A stretch of DNA of 64,000 nucleotides. Origin: Psychrobacter cibarius (GTDB lineage Bacteria; Pseudomonadota; Gammaproteobacteria; Pseudomonadales; Moraxellaceae). Positions within the stretch are counted from its first letter, which is position 1, and every line of letters begins with the position of its first letter. Where the stretch lies: contig CP131612.1 of assembly GCA_030686115.1 (NCBI GenBank), positions 1,736,001 to 1,800,000 of the forward strand, given 5' to 3'. Below the pieces are notes generated by a model. It searched no databases. It was not told the origin of the DNA and saw only the letters and a list, made by a program, of their open reading frames with translations. Shown here piece by piece: positions 29,054 to 37,387 of this stretch. The position numbers were made by a program, and so were the translations under genes.

Positions 29054-29815
29054 ATGGTAGAAATTTTTAACTGGTTATTTGGACAGTACGCTGACTATCC
29101 CACCGTCTTTATTGCTCTTGAATTGATTGCCGTCATATTTGGGGTAGCAAGTGTCTTACTCGCCAGCAGAACCAATATTCTAGTCTTCCCCATTGGTCTC
29201 GTCAGCACCGCAATCTTTGTCTATCTGTTGTGGAAATGGCAGTTATTTGGCGATATGTTTATCAATGCCTATTATACGGTGATGAGTCTATATGGCTGGA
29301 TCAATTGGACACAGAGTAAGAAAAACACAGCAATCAAAAAACAGCAAGATTATATCAACCCTACTGGTCAGCAGCAAAATGAGTCGTTAGCAAGGACTAA
29401 CGCCCAGAATGCTATTCAAGTAGAACATCTCGATAAAAAAGATGTGCCAATACTCGCCTTACTAGCCTCGGCGACTATTGCCTTTGTCGCGTTGGTGTAT
29501 TACTTCAGACCAGTCATCAATAATAACTTTAGTTTTGATGGCGCGGTATTAGGTTTGCATTTATTTACGTGGGTTGATTACACCGACATGCTGACCACCG
29601 CGCTGTTTTTGATGGCGATGTGGCTGATGGCGCGGCGCAAAATTGAGCATTGGATACTCTGGATAATCGCCGATGCTATTTCAGTCCCGCTATACTTTTA
29701 TAAAGGTCTCACTTTTACTGCGCTACAATACGTAGTCTTCACTCTTATCGCAATTTGGGCTTACTATGAATGGCAACGACGTTACCGCTTGCAACCTAAA
29801 GCAGCATACGCCTAA
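29054..29815 (+). CDS. pnuC: Nicotinamide riboside/NMN transporter PnuC
   Basis: Inner-membrane facilitator of the PnuC family, importing nicotinamide riboside for NAD salvage. About seven hydrophobic segments; family signatures include WLFGQYADYPTVFIALELIAV near the N-terminus, the tryptophan-rich YGWINW in the middle, and WILWIIADAISVPLYFYKGL near the end. A polar Gln/Asn-rich cytoplasmic loop of about 45 residues (around 95-135) is longer than usual. Start: the frame opens at TTG 29042, but ATG 29054 has a GGGA site six bases upstream. 253 residues. The downstream kinase gene overlaps its end by 50 bases, so the two are translationally linked. Confidence 0.92.
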   Translation: MVEIFNWLFGQYADYPTVFIALELIAVIFGVASVLLASRTNILVFPIGLVSTAIFVYLLWKWQLFGDMFINAYYTVMSLYGWINWTQSKKNTAIKKQQDYINPTGQQQNESLARTNAQNAIQVEHLDKKDVPILALLASATIAFVALVYYFRPVINNNFSFDGAVLGLHLFTWVDYTDMLTTALFLMAMWLMARRKIEHWILWIIADAISVPLYFYKGLTFTALQYVVFTLIAIWAYYEWQRRYRLQPKAAYA

Positions 29816-30347
29816 ATCGGTCATCAATGTCGCTATCCTAGGGGCAGAGAGCACTGGTAAGACCACGCTATGTCGCGACTTGGCAGCGCATTTTGGTTGC
29901 CCTTGGGTGCCAGAATACATGCGCACCTATCTACAAGCGAAATGGGATAAGGAACACCTCACTTGCACTTGGGATGATTTACTCCCTATTGCACAAGGTC
30001 AAATTGAGTTAGAAAATAAACTCGCCGCACAAGCCGCGCAAAATTCTGATAGCAGCTACTTGTTTTGTGACACCAGTTTATTTGAGCTAATGGTTTATGC
30101 CAACTGGTATTATGGTGATTGCCCTAAAGCGCTCACCAATGCGGCGTTAACGCATCATTATGATTTGATTCTATTAACCGAAGTTGATATTCCGTGGGTC
30201 GCCGATGATTTGCGTGATAGCCCACATCAACGTGATGAAATCAGTGCTTATTTTGAAAGTCAGCTGACCCGTCACCAAAAGCCATTTCATCGCATAGGTG
30301 GTGATAGAGATGAGCGGGTACAACAAGTGCTTGAATGGCTTTCTTAA
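29766..30347 (+). CDS. NadR-type nicotinamide riboside kinase (stand-alone)
   Basis: AAA-type P-loop kinase of 193 residues. Walker A GAESTGKTT is at residues 26-34, followed by VPEYMRTYL near 48-56 and DTSLFELMVYANWYYG near 98-113, all typical of the ribosylnicotinamide kinase domain of NadR. The DNA-binding and NMN adenylyltransferase domains of full-length NadR are absent. It probably phosphorylates nicotinamide riboside brought in by PnuC, trapping it as NMN. The ATG is inside pnuC (50-base overlap); no later in-frame start would keep the Walker A strand. Confidence 0.88.
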   Translation: MNGNDVTACNLKQHTPKSVINVAILGAESTGKTTLCRDLAAHFGCPWVPEYMRTYLQAKWDKEHLTCTWDDLLPIAQGQIELENKLAAQAAQNSDSSYLFCDTSLFELMVYANWYYGDCPKALTNAALTHHYDLILLTEVDIPWVADDLRDSPHQRDEISAYFESQLTRHQKPFHRIGGDRDERVQQVLEWLS

Positions 30348-30414
30348 ATCCATCTATACCACGTTATCAGTAAATGACCTACAACCTTACCTTTAAGAGC
30401 ATTAAGAGATGTCC

Positions 30415-30939
30415 ATGCTAAAAAACATTGAACGATACCTAGAAAAAACCATCTTTAACAGCCGCTGGATATTAGCGCCTTTTTATTTAGGGCTGGTCTT
30501 AGGGATTATTTTATTATTTATAAAGTTCATTCAAAAAACAGTCATGATGTTCAATACTGTATTTAGCGCTTCTGTATCAGATGTCATTGTTAATATATTA
30601 GTGTTGGTCGACCTCTCTTTAGTAGCCAGTTTATTATTAATTATTATATTTAGTGGCTATGAAATATTTGTCTCAAAAATTGACACTGGTGATCACGTTG
30701 ATCGACCTAGTTGGATGGGCAAAGTAGATTTTTCTGGTCTAAAACTAAAAGTCATCGGTGCCATTGTCGCTATTTCTGCGATTGATCTGTTAAAATCGTT
30801 TATGGATATTCCTAATGAATTGAGTGAGGGTGAAGCGGACAAACTCATGTGGAAAGTCATCATTCATATGACTTTTGTGTTGTCTGGCTTATTGTTTGCT
30901 ATTATGGATAAAGTGGTTGGTGATACTAAAAAACACTGA
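30415..30939 (+). CDS. YqhA/UPF0114 family membrane protein
   Basis: Integral membrane protein of unknown function. The N-terminus ERYLEKTIFNSRWILAPFYLGL is the family signature; three to four helices follow, with a polar KIDTGDHVDRPSWMGKVDFSGLK loop in the middle. Start: ATG 30409 abuts the AAGAG ribosome site; ATG 30415 has a better 6-base spacing and is chosen (174 residues). It follows the nadR-like kinase by 67 bases and may share its transcript. It is followed directly by a short tandem repeat rather than a classical terminator. Confidence 0.88.
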   Translation: MLKNIERYLEKTIFNSRWILAPFYLGLVLGIILLFIKFIQKTVMMFNTVFSASVSDVIVNILVLVDLSLVASLLLIIIFSGYEIFVSKIDTGDHVDRPSWMGKVDFSGLKLKVIGAIVAISAIDLLKSFMDIPNELSEGEADKLMWKVIIHMTFVLSGLLFAIMDKVVGDTKKH

Positions 30940-30954
30940 TACCAGAAAACACTA

Positions 30955-31012
30955 GTATCAGAAAACACTAGTATCAGAAAACACTAGTATCAGAAAACAC
31001 TAAGGCTTATTT
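30955..31012. repeat. 16-bp tandem repeat downstream of the yqhA-like gene
   Basis: GAAAACACTAGTATCA occurs three times head to tail (30955, 30971, 30987) plus 10 bases of a fourth. A degenerate copy precedes it and overlaps the end of the coding region. Each unit contains the palindrome ACTAGT. Non-coding; no T-run. Confidence 0.95.
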
Positions 31013-31132
31013 TTCCACACACTCTCCATCGTTCTTACATATTTTTTCTTCATCTCTCCTCTATGATCTTCTTTGAACCTACTGACTGTTATATGCACAG
31101 TTTTGGACTAAAGATTCATATGAGGAGCTTTC

Positions 31133-32725
31133 ATGCAAAAAACACTATTGACTAAATTGTCCATCATCGCCGGGCTTTGTATTATTTTTGCCATCGGTCT
31201 CGGTATGATTGGCTCAGTCATCTACGAACGACAAAATTATGCCGCGTCGGTGGTTAAAGAAATTGCCCAGCAGCACGTCAATCCGCAAGAAGTCATCACC
31301 CCATTTATCATCATCCCTACCACAATTACACCTGAATGTCAGATTACAGCACCTGAAACAACCAGTAAATGTGCACCATCCTATTTAAAAAATGAAATTA
31401 TCTTTGCCAGTCAGACCCAAGCCATACAAAATCTTGAAGTCAGCACTGATACCTACAAACGTGGCATCTATCATGCGACTAGTTATGATGGTGCGTTGAC
31501 ATTTGACCAGCGCTATACATTTGATCAAGCCATCAGCAGCTTATATGACACTACGAGCACAGCTAGTGACGCACAAGGTTCTGTCAGTACACCCGCCAAT
31601 AAAAATAACACCCAGCCCGAAAAAACCATTATCCACTGGAATGCAGCAAAATTGATTATTCCAGTATCAGATCTGCGCGGCGTGGCGACGCTACCAACGG
31701 TGACCATTGATAAAAAACCGATAAAAGCGACCTACCCTCAGACAGCGCTGCTGAAAAACCTGACCTATGTAGAAGTAGCTATTCCGCAAGATATATTACA
31801 ACGTTCAGTAAAAAACATAACGAGCCAGCAGAATGGCAATAACGCCCTTGCTACGAACGGTACTAGCGAGTCATTGACCAGTACAGAAATCGTCATTGAT
31901 TTACCGTTAGCTGGTATTAGCAATGTAAACACTGTGCCGACTGGACAAAACTTTAACTTAACGATGCGCAGTAATTGGCATGCGCCAAACTTTATTGGTA
32001 AGGCGCTCCCCAATGCCAAAAAACTTACCGCTAAAGGTTTTGAAGCCAGTTGGCAAAATCAGTATTTAACAATAGCCAACAATCAAGATTTGTCGCAGTG
32101 TGTCAGCATCGCTAACAACCGATGTGTCGTCACCAGTCAAGCCACTCTCGATAATAATAGCCAGTCAATGGCTTCTGGTGATGCGCTTATAGCAATGGAA
32201 GGCGCTGCCACAGCAGAAGCTACCGCCATACCTGATAGCTATCGAAACGTGCGCCTGAACAGCTTTGGTGTGAGTTTTGCTGAGCCTAATGATGTGTATT
32301 TACAAACTGAACGAACGATGAAATATGCCTTATTATTAATCTTAGTATCATTCGGCACTTTCTTCTTATTTGAAGTGATCAAATCCAGCCGTATTCACCC
32401 TATTCAATATCTGTTGGTCGGTTGTGCGCTGTTTGTGTTTTATGTCTTACTATTACCACTTGCGGAGCAAATTGTCTTTTGGAAAGCGTATGCCATTGCT
32501 GCCAGCGCCTGTGTTGGACTCATTGGTTGGTATGCTTATTATGTACTGGGCGGCGTCAAGCGAGCGGCGATTTTTACTGTCACACTGGCAGGATTGTATG
32601 CGGCGTTTTTCGGCATATTAACCACCGAAGATATGAATTTATTGCTTGGTGCTGTCTTCTGTTTTGTGCTACTCGCTTGCGTGATGGTCATGACCCGTAA
32701 AATTGATTGGTATAAAATTGCCTAA
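31133..32725 (+). CDS. creD: CreD family inner membrane protein
   Basis: 530 residues, CreD (CET) family. One N-terminal membrane helix (about 8-30), a large periplasmic region with YERQNYAASVVKEIA and GIYHATSYDG, and a cluster of five or six helices from about 395 to the end (NDVYLQTERTMKYALLLI precedes it). In E. coli creD is switched on by the CreBC two-component system and affects envelope and colicin resistance; in Aeromonas/Stenotrophomonas relatives it goes with beta-lactamase control. No creB or creC lies beside it here. A GAGGAG site precedes the ATG. The periplasmic region carries a Ser/Thr/Asn insert near 140-160. Confidence 0.9.
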   Translation: MQKTLLTKLSIIAGLCIIFAIGLGMIGSVIYERQNYAASVVKEIAQQHVNPQEVITPFIIIPTTITPECQITAPETTSKCAPSYLKNEIIFASQTQAIQNLEVSTDTYKRGIYHATSYDGALTFDQRYTFDQAISSLYDTTSTASDAQGSVSTPANKNNTQPEKTIIHWNAAKLIIPVSDLRGVATLPTVTIDKKPIKATYPQTALLKNLTYVEVAIPQDILQRSVKNITSQQNGNNALATNGTSESLTSTEIVIDLPLAGISNVNTVPTGQNFNLTMRSNWHAPNFIGKALPNAKKLTAKGFEASWQNQYLTIANNQDLSQCVSIANNRCVVTSQATLDNNSQSMASGDALIAMEGAATAEATAIPDSYRNVRLNSFGVSFAEPNDVYLQTERTMKYALLLILVSFGTFFLFEVIKSSRIHPIQYLLVGCALFVFYVLLLPLAEQIVFWKAYAIAASACVGLIGWYAYYVLGGVKRAAIFTVTLAGLYAAFFGILTTEDMNLLLGAVFCFVLLACVMVMTRKIDWYKIA

Positions 32726-32763
32726 CTCAGATAGGGCATGTTAAAAGCGTTTAGTCTAGGGCT

Positions 32764-32811
32764 GTCTTACGTTGGTAGAATTGGCTATTATTAAGCCTGC
32801 CAACATAAGAC
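32764..32811. other. Long hairpin between creD and the DUF421 gene
   Basis: A 15-base stem (32764-32778 with 32797-32811, two G-T pairs) around an 18-base loop. No T-run on either side. It lies between converging genes and may act as a transcript-end structure. Confidence 0.5.
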
Positions 32812-32861
32812 CGCTCGATCTACTCATAGATAATTCAATATAGCTATCATCTCATTTATTA

Positions 32862-33545
32862 TCATCTAATGATCTCACTATTCAAGGCCTTCGCCCAGTC
32901 TCGACATCCATTCTCACAGCGTTCACAGAGCTGATTTGGGTCAGATATATAATCGACATAGCCGCAGTGCATACATGCGTAATATGTTTCTGACTCTATC
33001 TCTTCGACAGGTTGATACTGCTTAGGGAAAAGCGGCATACCATAGCCAGTGTTTTCAGGCGGATATAACAATATGCTAAAATTACCGTCTGTCTCTAGCA
33101 AGCCTGTACGCACTTGACCCAAATGCTCGACCCCTTGTTGGCGCATTTCAGTAAAAAACTCATCATGAGACATTTTACCCTTTTTAATCTTATCAAGTAC
33201 CAGCATCCCATCTTCTACAATATAGAGCGACTTCCCTTCTAATAGATCTTCAAAAGGTTGGAATTCCATCATGATCCACGTGCACAATCGATAAAGCAGG
33301 ATAACAGCGCTCATGACCAGCACCGCCTGAATAATCGGCAAATCCTCGTTAAACATAGGGTCACCTGCGATAGAACCCAATGATAAAATAATGGTCAACT
33401 CAAAGATTGACAGCTGACGGACGCCGCGTTTGCCCGTCAAACGCAAAAACGAGATAATCAGCACAAACATGACGCTGACGCGCACCAATATCTCAAGCGC
33501 AAATGCCCAAGTGGTGTCATGAATAAAGATACTTGCCCAATCCAT
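32862..33545 (-). CDS. DUF421 (YetF-like) membrane protein with C-terminal zinc ribbon
   Basis: 227 residues. Three N-terminal helices (about 13-35, 47-62, 70-90) precede the DUF421 soluble domain (about 95-175: KSLYIVEDGMLVLDKIKKGKM and EMRQQGVEHLGQVRTGLLETDG). After it comes a Cys cluster: Cys191-x2-Cys194, Cys207-x2-Cys210 and Cys214, a rubredoxin/zinc-ribbon pattern. DUF421 proteins such as YetF are membrane proteins without an agreed function. The metal-binding tail is predicted to be cytoplasmic if the topology follows YetF. It converges with creD. Confidence 0.82.
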   Translation of the reverse strand: MDWASIFIHDTTWAFALEILVRVSVMFVLIISFLRLTGKRGVRQLSIFELTIILSLGSIAGDPMFNEDLPIIQAVLVMSAVILLYRLCTWIMMEFQPFEDLLEGKSLYIVEDGMLVLDKIKKGKMSHDEFFTEMRQQGVEHLGQVRTGLLETDGNFSILLYPPENTGYGMPLFPKQYQPVEEIESETYYACMHCGYVDYISDPNQLCERCENGCRDWAKALNSEIIR

Positions 33546-33884
33546 ATTACTTTTTCCTATCTATTGTTTTTATTTGATTTATGACGATTAACTTCAGCAA
33601 TCGTTCTGAATATGCGCTTGACCCACATCACATCATTTTTGTCGTCAGCCTTTATTGTTAATTCAACTATCATCAGTCCAATTTAAAAAATACTTTTGCC
33701 TGCGAGTGCAATAAAATATGGTCTGTTGTGAGAAATCTCCCAATTGGCAACTAGCAACTAGCAACTAATTTTTGGCACTTCAGCCATTATTTTTGCTGGT
33801 AAAAAAGCGGTAATAACAACATCCCTAAAAGTCGAATTTGCCTATTTTATTCAAAAACCAGCTTCTTTATTGTAGGAATTATTT
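33546..33884. other. Divergent intergenic region DUF421 gene/EamA gene, with a 7-bp triplet repeat
   Basis: 339 bases, AT-rich. The only structure I see is GCAACTA repeated three times in tandem (33747-33767). No ORF or RNA gene recognised; the promoters of both flanking genes must lie here. Confidence 0.6.
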
Positions 33885-34805
33885 TTGAAAGCCACCTTGT
33901 ACACCGTTATTGCATTAATCGCCTTTGCTGCAAACTCTCTCTTTTGCCGTATGGCGTTAGCAGAGGGTCATATAGATGCTTGGAGCTTTACCATTCTGCG
34001 CCTGCTGAGCGCTGCTGTCTGCCTAGGTATTATCATGACCATTCATGCTTATCGGTTACGACAGCATGTACGAGAGCCTGACAGCATTGCTCACGCTGCT
34101 ATTTTAAACGACAAAGGTAGCTGGTTAAGTAGCCTGAGCTTAGTGATTTATGCGCTATGCTTTTCGATTGCTTATGTAGAGTTGGATACTGGTACAGGAG
34201 CGCTGATTCTATTTTCAGCGGTTCAGCTGACGATGATTGGTTGGGGCATCTATAAAAAAGAGCAATTGAGCGGCTTACAATGGCTGGCATTTATCGTAGC
34301 GGTATCAGGGTTTGTCTATTTGATGCTACCGTCAGCAGCGGTGCCTTCGTTACTGGCGGCGGTGCTTATGGCAATCAGTGGTGCTGCTTGGGGCATATAT
34401 AGCATACGCGGCAAATCATGCGTGTCACCGCTGCGAGCCACAGGTTTTAATTTCATTCGGAGTCTGATAGCAGCGCCCATACTGTTAGTGATAGGCATGA
34501 CTTATCTAGAAAATATAGGCTTGGAAAACATCAATTTAGGTGATATTACTATAAAAGGAGTACTTTTGGCCTTTGCGTCAGGAGCGATCGCATCCGGTAT
34601 AGGCTATAGCATCTGGTATATGGCCATGCCTTTGTTAAAAAACACCCAAGCAGCAGTTGTACAACTGTGTGTACCTATACTGGCTGCGATATTAGGCGTG
34701 GTGTTTTTATCTGAGCAATTGACCTTGCCATTCGTTATAGCAAGCTCAGTTATCTTGGGTGCAGTATTGGTATTTATTTTAAATAGAGAAAAAGCCCCTA
34801 CGTGA
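33885..34805 (+). CDS. EamA family (DMT) transporter
   Basis: 306 residues with ten hydrophobic segments in two EamA repeats, the usual build of drug/metabolite exporters (RhaT/YdcZ-like). Conserved features include IALIAFAANSLFCRMAL at the N-terminus, DAWSFTILRLLSAA, and the end of repeat 2 with PLLKNTQAAVVQLCVPILAAILGVVFL. The start is TTG: AGGA (33874-33877) stands seven bases before it and no ATG fits. Substrate unknown. Confidence 0.85.
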   Translation: MKATLYTVIALIAFAANSLFCRMALAEGHIDAWSFTILRLLSAAVCLGIIMTIHAYRLRQHVREPDSIAHAAILNDKGSWLSSLSLVIYALCFSIAYVELDTGTGALILFSAVQLTMIGWGIYKKEQLSGLQWLAFIVAVSGFVYLMLPSAAVPSLLAAVLMAISGAAWGIYSIRGKSCVSPLRATGFNFIRSLIAAPILLVIGMTYLENIGLENINLGDITIKGVLLAFASGAIASGIGYSIWYMAMPLLKNTQAAVVQLCVPILAAILGVVFLSEQLTLPFVIASSVILGAVLVFILNREKAPT

Positions 34806-34974
34806 AATATTCTCATTCGTTATTTAAAATAAATAGGCTAATAGAGGCTTAGTCATAAAAAAGACAGATAAGATTACTACCATAGCCCTCAAACACAACA
34901 TGAAGTTACATTCTCTACGGTATCATGTTGCTTGAAGTAACAACCTACTTTTACCGATACTTTTGAGGCATATT

Positions 34975-35346
34975 ATGAAAAAATTATTAGCCGTAGCACC
35001 TTTTGCTCTATTATTGTCTGCCTGCGCCACTAATGCACCAACCACTACGACCCCAGAGACCAATACTCAGCCAGTAGTCCAATCATTCACTTGTGAAGAC
35101 AATGGTCAACTCACTGCTGCTTACACTGCAAATGGTCAAACTGCTAACCTAAACGTGACCTTGCCTAAAGTTGGCTTGACCAACGCAAAAATCACCATGG
35201 AGCAAGCGGTATCAGGTTCTGGCGCTCGTTATGTCAATAATGTTAACCCTAAAACCACTTACGATTGGCACACCAAAGCGGATTACGGCATCATGACCAT
35301 CAAATCAGACAATGGTCAACAATACCAAGTGAACTGCCAACTATAA
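34975..35346 (+). CDS. MliC-like lipoprotein (putative C-type lysozyme inhibitor)
   Basis: Small lipoprotein, 123 residues from ATG 34975 (GAGG six bases before; an upstream TTG at 34963 is rejected). Lipobox LLSAC with Cys17, a Thr/Pro-rich linker to about 38, then a C-terminal domain with FTCEDNG at the start, GSGARYVN in the middle and a final Cys (QVNCQL). This arrangement (Cys, SGxRY, Cys) matches the MliC/PliC fold that blocks C-type lysozyme. A variant, since the usual tryptophan-rich part reads YDWHTKADYG. Followed by a strong terminator. Confidence 0.68.
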   Translation: MKKLLAVAPFALLLSACATNAPTTTTPETNTQPVVQSFTCEDNGQLTAAYTANGQTANLNVTLPKVGLTNAKITMEQAVSGSGARYVNNVNPKTTYDWHTKADYGIMTIKSDNGQQYQVNCQL

Positions 35347-35420
35347 TAATCTTAGAAACAAGTATGAATAATACGTGGTGGTTATTTGAATAAAACCCAT
35401 GTTTTTATTCTCATCTATTG

Positions 35421-35461
35421 AAAACGAAAGAGCCAGTAGTCAAACTACTGGCTCTTTTTTG
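35421..35461 (+). terminator. Terminator after the MliC-like gene
   Basis: GAGCCAGTAGT pairs with ACTACTGGCTC, followed by a T-run of seven. Confidence 0.9.
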
Positions 35462-35516
35462 TGCTTAACTTTTTATGCTTGATAATTTAATTTTAATGAT
35501 CAACGTTGAATCACTC

Positions 35517-35555
35517 AATAAAAAACTGCCTGAATACTTATGTACTCAAGCAGTT
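35517..35555 (-). terminator. Terminator after ohr
   Basis: AACTGC and GCAGTT close an imperfect stem (35524-35555); on the minus strand a run of T follows immediately. Confidence 0.75.
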
Positions 35556-35638
35556 GAAAGTCATGTCGTTTTTATATTTGTTTATAGTTATTAGAGCAGC
35601 TGTTGAATCGTTCGTTAGGTATTAACTACTGCTGACCG

Positions 35639-36055
35639 TTAAACCACGGTCACATGCAAACGTGCATCGACATTACCGCGAGTGGCATTAGAGTATGGGC
35701 AAACTTGGTGAGCTGTTTCGACCAGTGTTTGCGCTTGAGCCTCATCAATGCCCGACACTTCAACATACAAATCTATGTCTAGGTTATAGCTACCATCGGC
35801 TTTCATACCAATACCCACTTGGGTCGAGGTTTTTGAGGCAGTGATTGGCAGTTTCATTTGCTGAGCGGTCAGATTTAAAGCACTATCAAAACAAGCCGCA
35901 TAACCCATTGCAAAAAGCTGCTCTGGATTGACACCTTCCTTGTCTGTTTCTTGAAAAGAGACCAGATCAAAAGCTAGCGAACCATCGTCAAGACCTGTAT
36001 GACCAGAACGACCACCGGTTGCCGTTGCGCGCGTTTTATAGAAAATTTTCATCAT
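35639..36055 (-). CDS. ohr: Organic hydroperoxide resistance protein Ohr
   Basis: Thiol peroxidase of the OsmC/Ohr family that reduces organic and lipid hydroperoxides. The two active cysteines are Cys55 (GYAACFDSAL) and Cys119 (HQVCPYSNATRGN); the Ohr subgroup is shown by ATATGGRSGHTG near the N-terminus. Start: the frame extends to 36109, but ATG 36055 or 36052 follows an AAGGAA site at the right distance, giving 138 or 137 residues, the normal size. It is divergent from an AraC-family gene across a striking palindrome. Ohr genes are usually under MarR-type OhrR; none is seen here. Confidence 0.93.
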   Translation of the reverse strand: MMKIFYKTRATATGGRSGHTGLDDGSLAFDLVSFQETDKEGVNPEQLFAMGYAACFDSALNLTAQQMKLPITASKTSTQVGIGMKADGSYNLDIDLYVEVSGIDEAQAQTLVETAHQVCPYSNATRGNVDARLHVTVV

Positions 36056-36180
36056 ATATTCCTTACGGATTGGCGTGTTATTGGTGTTGTGCAAAACGCT
36101 GCAAATCAATCTTGCTGCGTTTTGATGCCATCATTATAGAAGTGAGCACGCTAATCCGGTAGAGCATTACTCCAGAATCC

Positions 36181-36216
36181 TTGCCTAATACTATAAATAT
36201 TTATATCATTAGGCAA
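36181..36216. promoter_or_regulatory. 36-bp palindrome with two symmetric promoter-like sequences (ohr/AraC gene)
   Basis: TTGCCTAAT (36181-36189) and ATTAGGCAA (36208-36216) are the arms; the centre TATAAATATTTATA is itself palindromic, and only two positions per 18-base half break full symmetry. On the plus strand TTGCCT, 17 bases, TATCAT (36204-36209) reads as a sigma-70 promoter toward the AraC gene; on the minus strand TTGCCT, 17 bases, TAGTAT (36193-36188) reads toward ohr. A dimeric regulator bound here would cover both. Confidence 0.75.
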
Positions 36217-36237
36217 ATTATAAAGTAAGCGTAAATC

Positions 36238-37095
36238 ATGAAAACAAAAACGGTAGAGCAGCTATTTAGTATATTACCCAAAAACCAAACTATCGAATCA
36301 GACATTTCAGGCTTGTTTTTTTATTGTGCCGACAGACCAAGAAAGACTATCAGCTATATCCAAGAACCTAGCATATGTATTGTCTTACAAGGCACGCGTG
36401 AAATTTACTTAGGTACAGATTGCCAGAAATTTGATGACAGCAGTCTGATGTTCTGCCCTGTCAATATTCCTATAAACATGCATATCAAACACGCCACTGT
36501 AGAAAAGCCTGTCATCGTATTGTCTATGAAATTAAATCTAGCGCTCATTCGTGAGGTAATGGCACAAATACCACCTCAGAAAAATGCCGATTATGAGCAT
36601 CAAGGTATAAAATGGCCATTAGAAGACACCATATTAACCGCATTCGAACGGCTGATAGACTTGCTTAATTATCCAAATGATATAGAGTTTTTATCACCTT
36701 TAATTCAGCAAGAGATTTATTATCGTCTGCTCTCAGCACAGCAAGGTCATAAGCTTCGGCAACTGGTGGTTAATGGCAGTCACACCCACCGTATTGCCCA
36801 AGCTACCGATTGGCTAAAAGCGCATTTAGAAGAGCCCGTCATCATAGAAGATTTGGCCAGTCGATGCGGTATGAGTGTGTCGGGATTTCATCAACATTTT
36901 AAAGAAATCACTCAACTAAGCCCGCTTCAATATCAAAAAAGCCTACGATTGATGAAAGCACGGCAGCTTATTCAACTCGGCGAGGCACAAGTATCGCAAA
37001 TCGCCATGCAAGTAGGCTATGAAAGTCCCAGCCAATTTAGCCGTGAATATAAACGGCTATTTGGAGTAAGCCCAAGCAGTGAGTTAAATATCTAG
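36238..37095 (+). CDS. AraC family transcriptional regulator (AraC_N type)
   Basis: 285 residues. The N-terminal cupin-like AraC_N domain spans about 10-150 (EPSICIVLQGTREIYLG near 42-58). The C-terminal double helix-turn-helix spans about 185-283 (DLASRCGMSVSGFHQHFKEITQLSPLQYQK, and QIAMQVGYESPSQFSREYKRLFGVSP). Its ATG lies 21 bases after the palindrome at 36181-36216, so it may regulate both itself and ohr. AraC_N regulators often answer small electrophiles or aldehydes; the ligand here is not known. Genes downstream do not suggest a further target. Confidence 0.88.
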   Translation: MKTKTVEQLFSILPKNQTIESDISGLFFYCADRPRKTISYIQEPSICIVLQGTREIYLGTDCQKFDDSSLMFCPVNIPINMHIKHATVEKPVIVLSMKLNLALIREVMAQIPPQKNADYEHQGIKWPLEDTILTAFERLIDLLNYPNDIEFLSPLIQQEIYYRLLSAQQGHKLRQLVVNGSHTHRIAQATDWLKAHLEEPVIIEDLASRCGMSVSGFHQHFKEITQLSPLQYQKSLRLMKARQLIQLGEAQVSQIAMQVGYESPSQFSREYKRLFGVSPSSELNI

Positions 37096-37275
37096 AATGA
37101 GGCTTCTACCATAATGCCCCTACTATAATGGTTTCTGACTAAGGCAATCCCTCTGCGTCTTGACAGCTTCATAAGCAACTGCGTACACAATGTAATTATC
37201 TGTTTAACAGATTCCTACACCCTCCCTCTTTCCAGCCAAACAAACGACGAAATATCTTACCCAAGAAAAAAACAG

Positions 37276-37305
37276 TTGACTTGGTCTATATATTCATATT
37301 ATAAC
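37276..37305 (+). promoter_or_regulatory. Candidate promoter for the 109-residue membrane protein
   Basis: TTGACT (37276-37281) and TATAAC (37300-37305), 18-base spacer, in a very AT-rich stretch about 85 bases before the ATG at 37388. Confidence 0.5.
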
Positions 37306-37387
37306 ATATATATTATATTCATAATTTTGCAACTATTATAATAATTTTTCTACGTGTGATCGTCAGAATATTTCGGGAGGCACTAAC

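Noticed and set aside
30955..31012. Short CRISPR array
   Set aside because: Units are contiguous with no spacers; a tandem repeat. The same applies to the dnaX repeat.
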